Notes under the pieces: model-generated
Told to the model about the DNA's origin: nothing
The model's input: the letters and a program-made list of their open reading frames with translations, nothing else
The model's database searches: none
Assembly: GCF_022352055.1 (NCBI RefSeq)
Contig: NZ_JAKRWM010000002.1
Location: 62,001-126,000, forward strand
Reading direction: 5' to 3'
Source of the DNA: Cohnella mopanensis
Lineage (GTDB): Bacteria > Bacillota > Bacilli > Paenibacillales > Paenibacillaceae
Length of the DNA stretch: 64,000 bases
Position numbers and translations under genes: made by a program
In this document: positions 9,898-19,264 of the stretch, in pieces
How the letters are laid out: every line of letters starts with the position of its first letter
How positions within the stretch are numbered: the stretch's first letter is position 1

Positions 9898-12600
9898 TTA
9901 ACACGCTCGGATCCGCACAGCGGCCTGTGGCATGCAATCGGTAATGCACATTTCTACACCACCACAGTTGTTAATCGTCCAGTGTACGGTACACCCTGTT
10001 CCCTCAACTTCATAATGCACGCCTTCTGCCATGTTGACCACGATGCTGAAAGCTTGTTCAGCTTCACTGGCATAGCGAAATTCCGCCTGATACACCGTAT
10101 AGCTTTCGTTAAAGGACTGCTGTAGCATCCATACATTAAAACCAGTGGATACTTTGCCAAGTTGGTAATAAGCAGCAAACCAATTGATGACCGGAGCCGA
10201 CAAACCGCCGAAATGATGCCATCCTGCGCCTCGACCTGTTTGCGCGATAAAGTGCTCATAACAGTTGTAGGTGGCCTCGGTCTCACGCTTCCATAAGTCT
10301 AAAGCGGTATCCGCGATGCGGAAAGCAAGATCGGAGTAACCCAAATCGAGCATGGTTTTCCAGAAAAACCATTGATGCGGCATCCAAACCGCACCGTTCC
10401 AGTAGCCATCCGCCCGATAATAAGGCGCACTTTGGTCAACGGTGGACAGGCCGATCGGCGTCCATAGATGTTTTTCATCGAACAGAGCGGCAACTAGGCG
10501 ATCCGCACGCGATTTGGTACAGATGCCGGCTACTAGCGGGTAAAGCCCATCCATCCCCATGTTGTAATTGGCCCCGGAGTTGTGCCGTAGAAGGCCTTCT
10601 GGCTCACCCTGCTCGCTATGCACTACATAGCCGTAATAACCGGCTTCTTCATCCCACGCATGCTTCTCCAAAGCATAACTCCATCGTTTTATATCCTGCT
10701 CGTATTCCCTTATGTCTTCCTGCCAATTCTCCGACATTGCGGCGGCCATTTTCAGGATTTTAGCAATACGAATGGCCTGGCTCGTTGTCACAATAGGGGC
10801 AACTGTTGCTTCCAGCGTTTGCGCATGCACATATTGTTGCGGCGGATAGTCGTCCCATCCCCCGGAATTATAGAAGTAATCCCATGTCTTAAGTAGTCCG
10901 GAGCGCAGTAGGCCAGTAGTAGACCCGCTAATTTTCCCGGCTAGGAACAAGTAATATTGACGTAATCGCGGATAAAAATGATTCAAGAAGGCGAAAGACT
11001 GCCTTTGGTTCCACAGTTCAAGAAACACATAATGCTGCACGGGCACCGGGCTGCCATGATGAATGAAGGCAGCCTGGCGGTCACCAGGTTCTGTCATATA
11101 CGCGTTCAAGCAATCAATTGAGCGCCCTGTATCCAAATCGGAGAACCCGAGTGCGATAAAACCTGAATCCCATGTATATAGGGAATCCCACCAGCGCCCT
11201 GGCGTATTGTGGCGAATATACCTGCGTTTGGTGTAGACAGGGAAGACTGTATTGGTTAGCAGCGTAGCTCGCATAAGCTGCTGGCTAAACGCGTAGGTGC
11301 CACCGGTAGCATAGGAGGGAGGCGGAATTAACTTCGCACGTTCAGCTTTATAAATTGCTTCGCATTTGTCGTAGTCTAGCGAAACCGCAGTTAGGGAGGC
11401 AAGCACTTCTTCGTACGTCCCAGAGCAGACCATGCCATGAAGGATCTTCGATGAAGCTGGTAAGACATGAATGGGACGCATGAACACATTAGTAAAGTGA
11501 CCCTTCCCATTACCTTGCAAGACGGCATCAACGTGATTATGCACCGTATGACGGGCATACCGATCCAGTTCGTCGTTTTTGTATTGTCGTATCTCTACAT
11601 TGGGGTAGTTCCATAAAAGGCCGTAATGATACGGGCAATCTTTATATCGGAGGATCAGGCTACCAGTAACAGGCCCTTCCAGTAATTCAGGCTCGATGTG
11701 CCAGGGCCGGTCGACAAAGACAACCTCCTCGATAGCGTTGTGCTCTAGCAGGGTAAAGCCGTCCAGCACCAAGGGGCCAGAGTCGCAAGCATATAAGGAG
11801 AGCGTGAAGGCTCCTGCTGCAAGCGTCCCGATCGGTAGACGGGCAACCCTGAGGGAGTTGGAAGTCTCTACATCGAATCGGTATGTCTGATATCCAATTT
11901 GAAGCTCAAGCTTCCCGCTTTTCTCCGTTTGGTAGCGCAGCAAAAACACGCCGTTTTTTAATGGCTCTGCGAGGTTTATCTCATAACGCAGCAAGTCTCC
12001 TTGGTCGGCACCGAAGTTGCATCCTATTGCGGACCCCCCCGTAAAATGCTGGCCTCGAACTTCACCCCTAAGAAAACCGTCATAGACCAAGCCGTCCGAC
12101 GGTCGTGGACGTGCGAAATTCAATTCGCTATAATCTAGCGCATCAATCCACACAGCACCCTCGGGCAGCTGCGCATCTGCACATACCTGTACGTCACCGT
12201 GCCCTAGAAGGCGAGGCGGCTGTAGCGAAGCCATCCAGTGCAGTATCAAGTTTTGCGGATGCTCGGATTGGTTCACGAAGGATACTCGAATCAGACGGCA
12301 CTGATCGGCGATACGGCTGAAGGAAATGTCGGTATAGACTCGATCTTTCCATTCAAGCTCATGGCGGTGGGAGAAGAAGCTGTAATCCGCCGTTGCCTCC
12401 CATGGATGATAGCCAGATTCCCACAGTACGCTGGGAATATCCATTTTTCTCCTGTAGAAGCCAGGCATTAAACTAAGATCAAAACGCAAACCTCGCGCTT
12501 GATCGCTGATATGGGAGATACCCATGTATTGTTTGGTAAAAGGTCCCCAAGTAGGCAGTCTAAGATCATGGTCATCGGGGAGTATCTCGATCTCATGCAT
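9898..12600 (-). CDS. Large glycoside hydrolase-like protein with (alpha/alpha)6 barrel (GH63/MGH1-like)
   Basis: A 900-residue protein with no signal peptide. AAGGAGCGA precedes ATG 12600. The first 400 residues look like beta-sandwich modules (HEL, LILHWMASL, QIGYQTYRFDV). From about residue 430 it resembles six-hairpin glycosidases: GRWWDSLYTWDSGFIALG near 465-485 is the WDS-type motif of GH63 and trehalase-like barrels, and NGAVWMPHQWFFW and CYEHFIAQTGRGAGWHHFGG near 785 belong to the end of the barrel, with the Glu of CYEHF a candidate catalytic residue. The substrate is not evident. It faces an AraC regulator across 145 bases, which probably controls it. Confidence 0.7.
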   Translation of the reverse strand: MHEIEILPDDHDLRLPTWGPFTKQYMGISHISDQARGLRFDLSLMPGFYRRKMDIPSVLWESGYHPWEATADYSFFSHRHELEWKDRVYTDISFSRIADQCRLIRVSFVNQSEHPQNLILHWMASLQPPRLLGHGDVQVCADAQLPEGAVWIDALDYSELNFARPRPSDGLVYDGFLRGEVRGQHFTGGSAIGCNFGADQGDLLRYEINLAEPLKNGVFLLRYQTEKSGKLELQIGYQTYRFDVETSNSLRVARLPIGTLAAGAFTLSLYACDSGPLVLDGFTLLEHNAIEEVVFVDRPWHIEPELLEGPVTGSLILRYKDCPYHYGLLWNYPNVEIRQYKNDELDRYARHTVHNHVDAVLQGNGKGHFTNVFMRPIHVLPASSKILHGMVCSGTYEEVLASLTAVSLDYDKCEAIYKAERAKLIPPPSYATGGTYAFSQQLMRATLLTNTVFPVYTKRRYIRHNTPGRWWDSLYTWDSGFIALGFSDLDTGRSIDCLNAYMTEPGDRQAAFIHHGSPVPVQHYVFLELWNQRQSFAFLNHFYPRLRQYYLFLAGKISGSTTGLLRSGLLKTWDYFYNSGGWDDYPPQQYVHAQTLEATVAPIVTTSQAIRIAKILKMAAAMSENWQEDIREYEQDIKRWSYALEKHAWDEEAGYYGYVVHSEQGEPEGLLRHNSGANYNMGMDGLYPLVAGICTKSRADRLVAALFDEKHLWTPIGLSTVDQSAPYYRADGYWNGAVWMPHQWFFWKTMLDLGYSDLAFRIADTALDLWKRETEATYNCYEHFIAQTGRGAGWHHFGGLSAPVINWFAAYYQLGKVSTGFNVWMLQQSFNESYTVYQAEFRYASEAEQAFSIVVNMAEGVHYEVEGTGCTVHWTINNCGGVEMCITDCMPQAAVRIRAC

Positions 12601-12745
12601 TGTCTATCGCTCCTTCGAAATGTAGACTCTTCTCTTTATTTTAAAAGAGTACATGCCAAAATGCCTCTTGATATAAGCAATAATTATCTTGAAAACGGAC
12701 ATTTGTGATATGATGGGAATAACAATTAAGTGCAGGAGGATCCCC

Positions 12746-13639
12746 GTGCCAGTGAGTCTGACAGCTTATGATAAAGAACATGTGGATTATGAAGATCCAA
12801 ATTTCCGGATTAAAATATGGACCATACATCATCCTATCCAACCATCCGATCAATATGGGCCCTGGCACTATCATGAAGAGGTGGAGTTGATCGCTGTGCT
12901 GCAAGGTACCCTGACGATGGAAACATCACATCTCAGCTATAATCTGCAAGCTGATAATGTGGTAATGTTGGGCTCCAATGAACTGCACAGATCCCATAAA
13001 CATGGACATGACGATCTGCTGTATATCGTCTGCCATGTAGATATGGCAGCTTTTATGGATCCATCCTTGCTTCCGTATCTCACCGCATTTACAGGCCGCT
13101 CGGCCAATTTAACACAGTTCAATGAAATGCTGCGCAAATATCCGGCAAGCATACAGGTCATTCATCAATTAATCCATCAGATGCTGCTCGATATGACGAT
13201 ACAACAGCGGGGCTACGAGCTCTCTATAAATGCTAGCTTGAAAAAGCTCATGTACACGTTAATTCAGATTGATGATGCCCACATCATAAAACCGATGGAT
13301 CCACAACTAGCGGAGAAACTGCGTCCTGCACTTGTCTATATCGAACAGCAGTTGGAAACTTCTTTCCAAATTGCGGATATAAGCAACAAGCTGAACTATA
13401 ATAGCAGCTATTTTGCCAAGCTGTTCAAAAAAGGAATGGGTATGACGTTTACGTCCTATGTCCAGATGCGCCGAATGAAACGAGCAGAGCAGCTCTTGCT
13501 AACAGAGGCGTGGTCTGTAACTGAAATTAGTGGCAAAGTAGGGTTTACCAGTCCAGCCCAGTTTTATCAATTATTCAAAAGGCATTTCGGCTGCTCGCCG
13601 AGGCAGTTTGTTGAGAAGCGGACTCTCCCTAAACTTTAA
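12746..13639 (+). CDS. AraC family transcriptional regulator
   Basis: A 297-residue regulator. GTG 12746 is chosen because AGGAGGA lies six bases upstream; the frame extends further upstream without a ribosome site. A cupin sensor occupies roughly residues 25-110 (GPWHYHEEVELIAVLQG is the metal-cupin-like motif with paired His and Glu). The C-terminal 100 residues are the two helix-turn-helix units (SSYFAKLFKKGMGMTFTSYV and AQFYQLFKRHFGCSPRQF). Gene order suggests it regulates the divergent glycosidase at 9898-12600 in response to a sugar. Confidence 0.88.
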   Translation: MPVSLTAYDKEHVDYEDPNFRIKIWTIHHPIQPSDQYGPWHYHEEVELIAVLQGTLTMETSHLSYNLQADNVVMLGSNELHRSHKHGHDDLLYIVCHVDMAAFMDPSLLPYLTAFTGRSANLTQFNEMLRKYPASIQVIHQLIHQMLLDMTIQQRGYELSINASLKKLMYTLIQIDDAHIIKPMDPQLAEKLRPALVYIEQQLETSFQIADISNKLNYNSSYFAKLFKKGMGMTFTSYVQMRRMKRAEQLLLTEAWSVTEISGKVGFTSPAQFYQLFKRHFGCSPRQFVEKRTLPKL

Positions 13640-13821
13640 TACACCTCATCTGAAAGGATGTCGCGATTTGCGGCGGTTTTTACAATGTGCACCCAGCATC
13701 GATGCTATCTACCTACCGAGGTTCACCGTATGAATCGATCCGGATCACCTAAGTCTTGCAACATCATCTGCTTCCATTTCGTTTTAACGTATAGAAAATA
13801 AAGTCAACAGGAGGCCTCATC

Positions 13822-14841
13822 ATGAAGAGATCACAAGATCGTATCAAAATAGGAATCACGGTACTCGTATTAAGTTTAGCGCTTGCCGCATGCAGTGATA
13901 AAAGCACGGGGTCGGATAGCCCATCTCCAACACCTACTTCCTCCTCGACCCCCGCCCCGACGGAAACAGCATCGTCTACGCCAGACGAACAGAATGACGA
14001 GCTCATTCTGAAGCAGTTCCGAGATTTGGCGATGGCAAACCCGACGGCCGATCAATTGTTCGCTTCGTTCAAACAATCCATCGTAGACGTACAGCCTGCG
14101 CAGGCGGATGATTTCATTCGCGCGCTTGAAGCGTACTATAAGAAAAACCTGCCCGAAGCGGAGCAGAAATTCGAAGCCGATCAAGTTCAACAAAAGCTTA
14201 TGCAAATGAAATGGCCAATTACCGACCAACAAATTCAAGAAATTAAGGACGATTCGACGCGGGAGCTTGTTCAGCAGACTGTTGCGGGCGGATACAAGCT
14301 GGAAACTGCGGAAGGGTTTGTTTTCCCGGTTGTTGATTATGGACAGTTGCTTACTTACGCGGATAAGCTGTCGATTTCGATGAAGGCCTACTTGGATGTC
14401 ATGGCGACGGAGTCCGATTCAGCAACGGCTAGCGATGGAGGATTGATCATTAGTTGGGACGAGTTGGCTTCACGGACGCTGGCGGCGGAAAGTTATGTTG
14501 TGACGTTCCCGGATACGCCGGAAAGGGCTGCTATCGAGCAACGATATTTGAACTACCTCACCTTATACTTGATCGGTTTGGATAATACGCCGATATTCGA
14601 TTACGATACCTTTATTATTTTGCCTGAGGTGAAAAAACAATACGAGCAAATGGCGGCCTCGCATGCTGGAACGATTACGGGGCAAATGGCTAAGGGAATG
14701 CTTGCCATCCTTAACGAGTCTAAGGGTGCGGTATTCACCAAAGACAAAAATGGGGAACAAGTAGATATTCCGGAAATGAAGCAATTCCGCGATAAAATAC
14801 AGTCTTCGGCACGATCCAAACTTCCCGCAGGTAAAAATTAA
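13822..14841 (+). CDS. Predicted lipoprotein of unknown function
   Basis: A 339-residue protein with AGGAGG upstream of ATG 13822. Its signal peptide ends in LALAAC (lipidated Cys near residue 24), followed by a Ser/Thr/Pro linker of about 35 residues that would hold the domain off the membrane. The rest is mainly helical and charged (QFRDLAMANPTADQLFASFK, then FIRALEAYYKKNLPEAEQKF), with no catalytic motif I recognise. It stands alone between an AraC regulator and a beta-glucosidase gene. A chaperone or surface role is possible but unsupported. Confidence 0.75.
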   Translation: MKRSQDRIKIGITVLVLSLALAACSDKSTGSDSPSPTPTSSSTPAPTETASSTPDEQNDELILKQFRDLAMANPTADQLFASFKQSIVDVQPAQADDFIRALEAYYKKNLPEAEQKFEADQVQQKLMQMKWPITDQQIQEIKDDSTRELVQQTVAGGYKLETAEGFVFPVVDYGQLLTYADKLSISMKAYLDVMATESDSATASDGGLIISWDELASRTLAAESYVVTFPDTPERAAIEQRYLNYLTLYLIGLDNTPIFDYDTFIILPEVKKQYEQMAASHAGTITGQMAKGMLAILNESKGAVFTKDKNGEQVDIPEMKQFRDKIQSSARSKLPAGKN

Positions 14842-14912
14842 ATAAAGACACGCCAAAATCGCATAATTCGAAAAGCAGGATTTAAGAGCTCTCTAGCGAA
14901 ATTAATAATTAT

Positions 14913-14926
14913 AGAAATCGTTTTCT
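14913..14926. promoter_or_regulatory. LacI/CcpA-type operator before the beta-glucosidase gene
   Basis: AGAAATCGTTTTCT has the AGAAA-N4-TTTCT symmetry and central CG typical of LacI-family operators and cre sites, and lies 26 bases before the TTG start of the GH1 gene. It suggests carbon catabolite control or a local LacI-type repressor, neither visible in this window. Confidence 0.5.
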
Positions 14927-14951
14927 GTAATTTATTCGTGGAGGGATTACG

Positions 14952-16298
14952 TTGGCTAGAATTGAATTTCCGAAGGATTTCGTGTGGGGCACGGCAACGG
15001 CTTCGTACCAGATTGAAGGCGCTTGGCAAGAGGATGGACGCGGTCCATCGATCTGGGATACATTCTCTAAGACTCCCGGTAAAGTGTTCAATAACGATAA
15101 CGGAGATGTCGCATGCGATAGCTACCACCGTTACGAAGAAGACGTTGCCCTACTGAAGAAGTTGGGCGTGAAGGCATACCGATTCTCGATCGCTTGGCCA
15201 CGCATTTTTCCGCAAGGCACGGGTGAAGTCAATGCCAAAGGGTTGGAGTATTACCATAAGGTAGTGGATGCGTTAATCGCGGCGGGCATCGAGCCTTGCG
15301 TAACGCTATATCACTGGGATTTACCGCAAGCACTGCAAGATAAGGGCGGTTGGGACAATCGCGACACGATCGATGCTTTCGTGAAATATTCCGAAGTCAT
15401 CTTCAAAGCTTTCAACGGTAAAATCAAACAATGGATCACGTTCAACGAAACTTGGTGCGTTTCGTTCCTATCCAACTACATCGGCGCTCATGCCCCGGGG
15501 AATACGGATCTTCAATTAGCGATTAACGTAGCTCACCACTGCATGGTTGCCCATGGGGAAGCGGTTAAGAAATTCCGCGAGCTCGGCATTCAAGGGGAAA
15601 TCGGAACGACGCACAACCTGTATTGGTTCGAGCCGTATTCTACTTCTCCAGAGGATGTTGCGGCTGCTCATCGCAATCGCGCTTACAACAATGAATGGTT
15701 TATGGAGCCGACCTTCAAAGGAACCTACCCGCAATTCATGGTGGATTGGTTCAAAGCCAAAGGAGCTTCAGTTCCTATTCTGCCTGGGGATATGGAGACG
15801 ATCTCGCAGAAAATCGACTTCATCGGCGTGAACTTCTACAGCGGCGGATTCGGCCGTTACAAGAAGGATGAAGGTTTGTTCGATTGCGAAGAAGTTCAAA
15901 TCGGCTTCGACAAAACGTATATGGATTGGAACGTCTACGCGGACGGATTGTATAAAGTTCTCTCTTGGGCGCATGAAGAATACGGAGACACGCCGATCTA
16001 TATTACGGAGAACGGTGCTTGTTACGAGGACGCTCTGACCGAGGAAAACCGGGTTCACGACGTTCTGCGCACGGAATATTTCCGCAAGCATTTCATCCAA
16101 TGCCACCGCCTGATCGAGTCCGGCGTGCCGCTTAAAGGCTACTTCGCTTGGTCGTTGCTCGATAATTTCGAATGGGCTGAAGGGTATCGCAAGCGTTTCG
16201 GAATTGTCTATACGAACTACCAAACGCTCGAACGCCATCCGAAAGACAGCTACTATTTCATCCAGGATGTCATTAAGAACGACGGCTTTGAAGTATAA
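14952..16298 (+). CDS. bglA: Beta-glucosidase, glycoside hydrolase family 1
   Basis: A 448-residue cytoplasmic enzyme, the usual GH1 length. TTG start with GAGGG upstream. The N-terminal FPKDFVWGTATASYQIEGA is the GH1 signature. The acid/base is Glu166 in TFNETW and the nucleophile is the Glu of YITENGA near residue 353; HWDLPQAL and the C-terminal WSLLDNFEWAEGY sugar-binding motif are also present. It hydrolyses beta-linked glucosides such as cellobiose. No 6-phospho-specific partner (PTS) is nearby, so non-phosphorylated substrates are likely. An operator-like palindrome lies just upstream and a terminator follows. Confidence 0.95.
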   Translation: MARIEFPKDFVWGTATASYQIEGAWQEDGRGPSIWDTFSKTPGKVFNNDNGDVACDSYHRYEEDVALLKKLGVKAYRFSIAWPRIFPQGTGEVNAKGLEYYHKVVDALIAAGIEPCVTLYHWDLPQALQDKGGWDNRDTIDAFVKYSEVIFKAFNGKIKQWITFNETWCVSFLSNYIGAHAPGNTDLQLAINVAHHCMVAHGEAVKKFRELGIQGEIGTTHNLYWFEPYSTSPEDVAAAHRNRAYNNEWFMEPTFKGTYPQFMVDWFKAKGASVPILPGDMETISQKIDFIGVNFYSGGFGRYKKDEGLFDCEEVQIGFDKTYMDWNVYADGLYKVLSWAHEEYGDTPIYITENGACYEDALTEENRVHDVLRTEYFRKHFIQCHRLIESGVPLKGYFAWSLLDNFEWAEGYRKRFGIVYTNYQTLERHPKDSYYFIQDVIKNDGFEV

Positions 16299-16311
16299 AT
16301 GTAATCATGGG

Positions 16312-16338
16312 CCGGGGTGCGCAAGCATTCCGGTTTTT
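16312..16338 (+). terminator. Terminator after the beta-glucosidase gene
   Basis: CCGGGGTGC at 16312-16320 pairs (two G-U pairs) with GCATTCCGG at 16325-16333 across a four-base loop, followed by TTTTT. Confidence 0.75.
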
Positions 16339-16436
16339 CCGACACGATGATAAACGCGCGTTCACAAGAGGTTTATTCCTAGGGCGTTTTCCGTTACAAT
16401 AAAAGAACATGCCTTTCTAGGAAAGAGGAATACACC

Positions 16437-18182
16437 ATGAACGTCGTCTTAGCGACGCTGAACGCCAAATACATTCACACCTCGCTCGCCTTGAGATACT
16501 TAAAGTCTTTCGCTCAGGACGAATTCGAGGTGGACATTGCCGAATATACGATTAAAGATCCCGCAATGGGAATCGCGGCCGATCTGTTCTCCAAGAAACC
16601 GGACGTGATCGGCTTCTCCTGCTATATTTGGAACATCGAAGAAACGATCGTCGTCGTCGATATGCTGCGCAAAGTGCTGCCAGACGTAAAAATTATGCTG
16701 GGCGGCCCGGAAGTATCCTACGATACGGAATATTGGATGAATCGCTTGTCTTCCGTCGATTTTATCGTCATGGGCGAAGGGGAAGAAACTTTCCGCGACT
16801 TGCTTCGGCAGATTTCCGGGGAACGGAAATATCATTTCGTGTTCGGAATGGCCTACCGCAAGGAGGGGCAAGTGGTCATCACTCCTCCGCGTCCGAAGCT
16901 GGATTTGAACGTCATTCCTTCGCCGCACCGCTTCGATATGGATATTCCGTCGATGCGGAACCGCGTCGTTTATTTCGAGACGAGCAGAGGATGTCCGTTT
17001 AGCTGCCAGTTTTGCCTGTCCAGCATTGAGGTGGGTGTCCGTTATTTCGATATGGAGCGGGTTAAAGCGGAGCTTACGTATTTGATCGATAATGGAGCCA
17101 AGCTTATCAAATTCGTGGATCGGACGTTTAACATCAAGCGCGAGTACGCGATGGAAATTTTTCAATTCTTGATCGACAACCATAGAGGTTGCGTGTTCCA
17201 ATTCGAGATTACAGCCGACATCATGAGGCCTGAGGTACTCGACTTCCTTGCTGACAATGCGCCTCCCGGGGTATTCCGCTTCGAGATCGGAGTCCAATCG
17301 ACGAACGATCCGACGAATCTCGCCGTTCAACGCCGCCAGAATTTCGCGAAGCTGACCCGTACAGTCGTCAAGGTAAAGGAAAGCGGCAAAATCGATCAGC
17401 ATCTGGACTTAATCGCCGGACTGCCGCATGAGGATTACGATACGTTCCGCAAGACGTTTAACGACGTGTTCGCCTTAAGGCCGGAAGAGCTGCAGCTCGG
17501 TTTCTTGAAAATGCTGCGGGGCACGGGACTGAGAATCGATGCCGCCAAGTTCGGGTATGTGTACTCGGAGCGCGCGCCTTATGAGATGCTAGGCAACGAT
17601 CTGATGCCATTCGCCGATATTGTGCGGATTAAGCGGGTCGAGGACGTGTTGGAGAAATTCTGGAATGCCCACCGGATGGATCGGACGATGGAATATTTGA
17701 TCGAGAAGGCGTATCCTTCTCCGTTCGACTTTTTCCAAGCGTTCGGAGACTTCTGGGAAGCGAAAGGCTGGAGCCGGATCGGGCATCAATTGGAAGATCT
17801 GTTTTCCCGATTATGGGCATTCTTGGAGCATGACGCAAGGCAGGAGCTGGATCGCGACGTTGCGTTCGGTTTACTGAAAATTGACTACTACTTGCAGCAC
17901 AAATACAAGCCGCGCAAGCTCTGGTGGGAAGACCGGCTAGAGAAGAAAGAATGGACAGCCGGCTTGAAGTACGCGGCGGAGAAGCTTGGCATGGATGACC
18001 GCGAATTGCAGAAAAAGGGAACGCTGGACCGTCTTCCGTTCGATTACGGCGTATGGGTAGAGGAAGGGCGAGTGGATCTATCCAATCCTTCCGTCCTCGT
18101 GTTCCTATACTCGGGAGAAGAGGCTGGACCGCAGTTGGTGGCACTGCCGCAGCAAGGTGTAACGGCAACATTACAATCCTAA
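16437..18182 (+). CDS. B12-binding domain radical SAM protein with C-terminal DUF4080
   Basis: A 581-residue protein. The first 140 residues form a cobalamin-binding-like Rossmann domain (ending in GGPEVSYDTEYW and IVMGEGEETF). The radical SAM core follows, with the iron-sulfur ligands Cys186, Cys190 and Cys193 in SRGCPFSCQFC, and FRFEIGVQSTN and DLIAGLPHEDY further on. The C-terminal 200 residues match DUF4080, common in Bacillota. The reaction is unknown; relatives are methyltransferases or tRNA/metabolite-modifying enzymes. AAAGAGG precedes ATG 16437. An aldo/keto reductase starts 18 bases after its stop, so the two are probably co-transcribed. Confidence 0.85.
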   Translation: MNVVLATLNAKYIHTSLALRYLKSFAQDEFEVDIAEYTIKDPAMGIAADLFSKKPDVIGFSCYIWNIEETIVVVDMLRKVLPDVKIMLGGPEVSYDTEYWMNRLSSVDFIVMGEGEETFRDLLRQISGERKYHFVFGMAYRKEGQVVITPPRPKLDLNVIPSPHRFDMDIPSMRNRVVYFETSRGCPFSCQFCLSSIEVGVRYFDMERVKAELTYLIDNGAKLIKFVDRTFNIKREYAMEIFQFLIDNHRGCVFQFEITADIMRPEVLDFLADNAPPGVFRFEIGVQSTNDPTNLAVQRRQNFAKLTRTVVKVKESGKIDQHLDLIAGLPHEDYDTFRKTFNDVFALRPEELQLGFLKMLRGTGLRIDAAKFGYVYSERAPYEMLGNDLMPFADIVRIKRVEDVLEKFWNAHRMDRTMEYLIEKAYPSPFDFFQAFGDFWEAKGWSRIGHQLEDLFSRLWAFLEHDARQELDRDVAFGLLKIDYYLQHKYKPRKLWWEDRLEKKEWTAGLKYAAEKLGMDDRELQKKGTLDRLPFDYGVWVEEGRVDLSNPSVLVFLYSGEEAGPQLVALPQQGVTATLQS

Positions 18183-18200
18183 CTTATGAGGTGACGGAAC

Positions 18201-19190
18201 ATGGTCTATCAAGCTAGCTCCGATCGTTACGCAACGATGAAATACAATCGAGTAGGACGTTCAGGCCTCAAAATTCCGGCGGTATCGCTCGGACTATGGC
18301 ATAATTTCGGCGGAATCGACACATTCGAGAACGGACGGGCGCTCGTACGCCATGCGTTCGATCTTGGGATTACTCATTTCGACTTGGCGAACAACTACGG
18401 TCCGCCTCCGGGTTCCGCGGAAGAAATGTTCGGCCGGTTGTTGGCGACCGACATGAAGCCATATCGCGACGAGATGGTCATCTCGACGAAAGCCGGATAC
18501 GGCATGTGGGATGGGCCTTACGGGGATTTCGGCTCGCGCAAATATTTGATCTCCAGCCTAGATCAAAGCCTCAAGCGCATGGGCTTGGATTACGTCGATA
18601 TTTTCTATCACCATCGTCCAGACCCTGACACTCCTCTCGAAGAAACGATGATGGCTTTGGATCAAATCGTCCGTTCGGGCAAAGCGCTGTATGTCGGAGT
18701 ATCCAACTACCGTGCTCCCGAAGCGAAAGAAGCGATTCGTATTCTGAAAGAGCTGGGAACGCCTCTGCTGATTCATCAACCACGCTATAGCATGTTTGAT
18801 CGCTGGATCGAAGACGGCTTGCAGGACGTGTTGGAAGAGGGCGGAGTCGGCTCCATCGTGTTCTCGCCTCTAGAGCAGGGCTTATTGACGAATAAGTACT
18901 TGGGCGGCATTCCGAAAGATTCCCGCGCGGCGGGCGCTTCCGTGTTCTTGAACGAGAACAACCTGACAGCCGAGAAGTTGGACAAGGTTCGCCGCTTGAA
19001 CGAAATCGCGTTGGAACGCGGTCAGTCCCTTGCCCAGATGGCGTTAGCATGGGTGCTTCGCGGCGAACGCGTGACGAGCGTTCTGGTCGGCGCAAGCAAA
19101 GTTAGCCAATTGGACGATAACGTTGCGATGCTGAGCCGGTTGGATTTCTCTGCGGCCGAACTTGCGCGCATTGAAGAAATATTAAAATAA
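18201..19190 (+). CDS. Aldo/keto reductase, YghZ/MgrA type
   Basis: A 329-residue NADPH-dependent TIM-barrel enzyme with GAGGTGA before ATG 18201. Catalytic tetrad candidates are Asp and Tyr in FDLANNYGPPPGSAEEMFG, Lys in ISTKAGYGMW and His in IFYHHRPDPDTP. The NYGPPPGSAEE motif is typical of L-glyceraldehyde 3-phosphate reductase-like enzymes (YghZ in E. coli), which reduce short aldehydes including methylglyoxal. It lies close downstream of the radical SAM gene and is followed by a strong terminator. Confidence 0.88.
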   Translation: MVYQASSDRYATMKYNRVGRSGLKIPAVSLGLWHNFGGIDTFENGRALVRHAFDLGITHFDLANNYGPPPGSAEEMFGRLLATDMKPYRDEMVISTKAGYGMWDGPYGDFGSRKYLISSLDQSLKRMGLDYVDIFYHHRPDPDTPLEETMMALDQIVRSGKALYVGVSNYRAPEAKEAIRILKELGTPLLIHQPRYSMFDRWIEDGLQDVLEEGGVGSIVFSPLEQGLLTNKYLGGIPKDSRAAGASVFLNENNLTAEKLDKVRRLNEIALERGQSLAQMALAWVLRGERVTSVLVGASKVSQLDDNVAMLSRLDFSAAELARIEEILK

Positions 19191-19204
19191 AATATCAGGA
19201 TGAG

Positions 19205-19228
19205 CCCGCCGATCGTTGGCGGGTTTTT
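19205..19228 (+). terminator. Terminator after the aldo/keto reductase gene
   Basis: CCCGCC at 19205-19210 and GGCGGG at 19218-19223 form a GC-rich stem followed by TTTTT. Confidence 0.85.
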
Positions 19229-19264
19229 GCACTATATATCTCTAATACGGGAGCTAACGAATCT

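Noticed and set aside
9596-10125. Two plus-strand frames of 71 and 138 codons
   Set aside because: The first lies in the debris region without a ribosome site; the second overlaps the end of the glycosidase gene on the other strand.
16500-17402. 300-codon minus frame opposite the radical SAM gene
   Set aside because: The plus-strand gene has full family motifs; the minus frame reads as random His/Arg-rich sequence.
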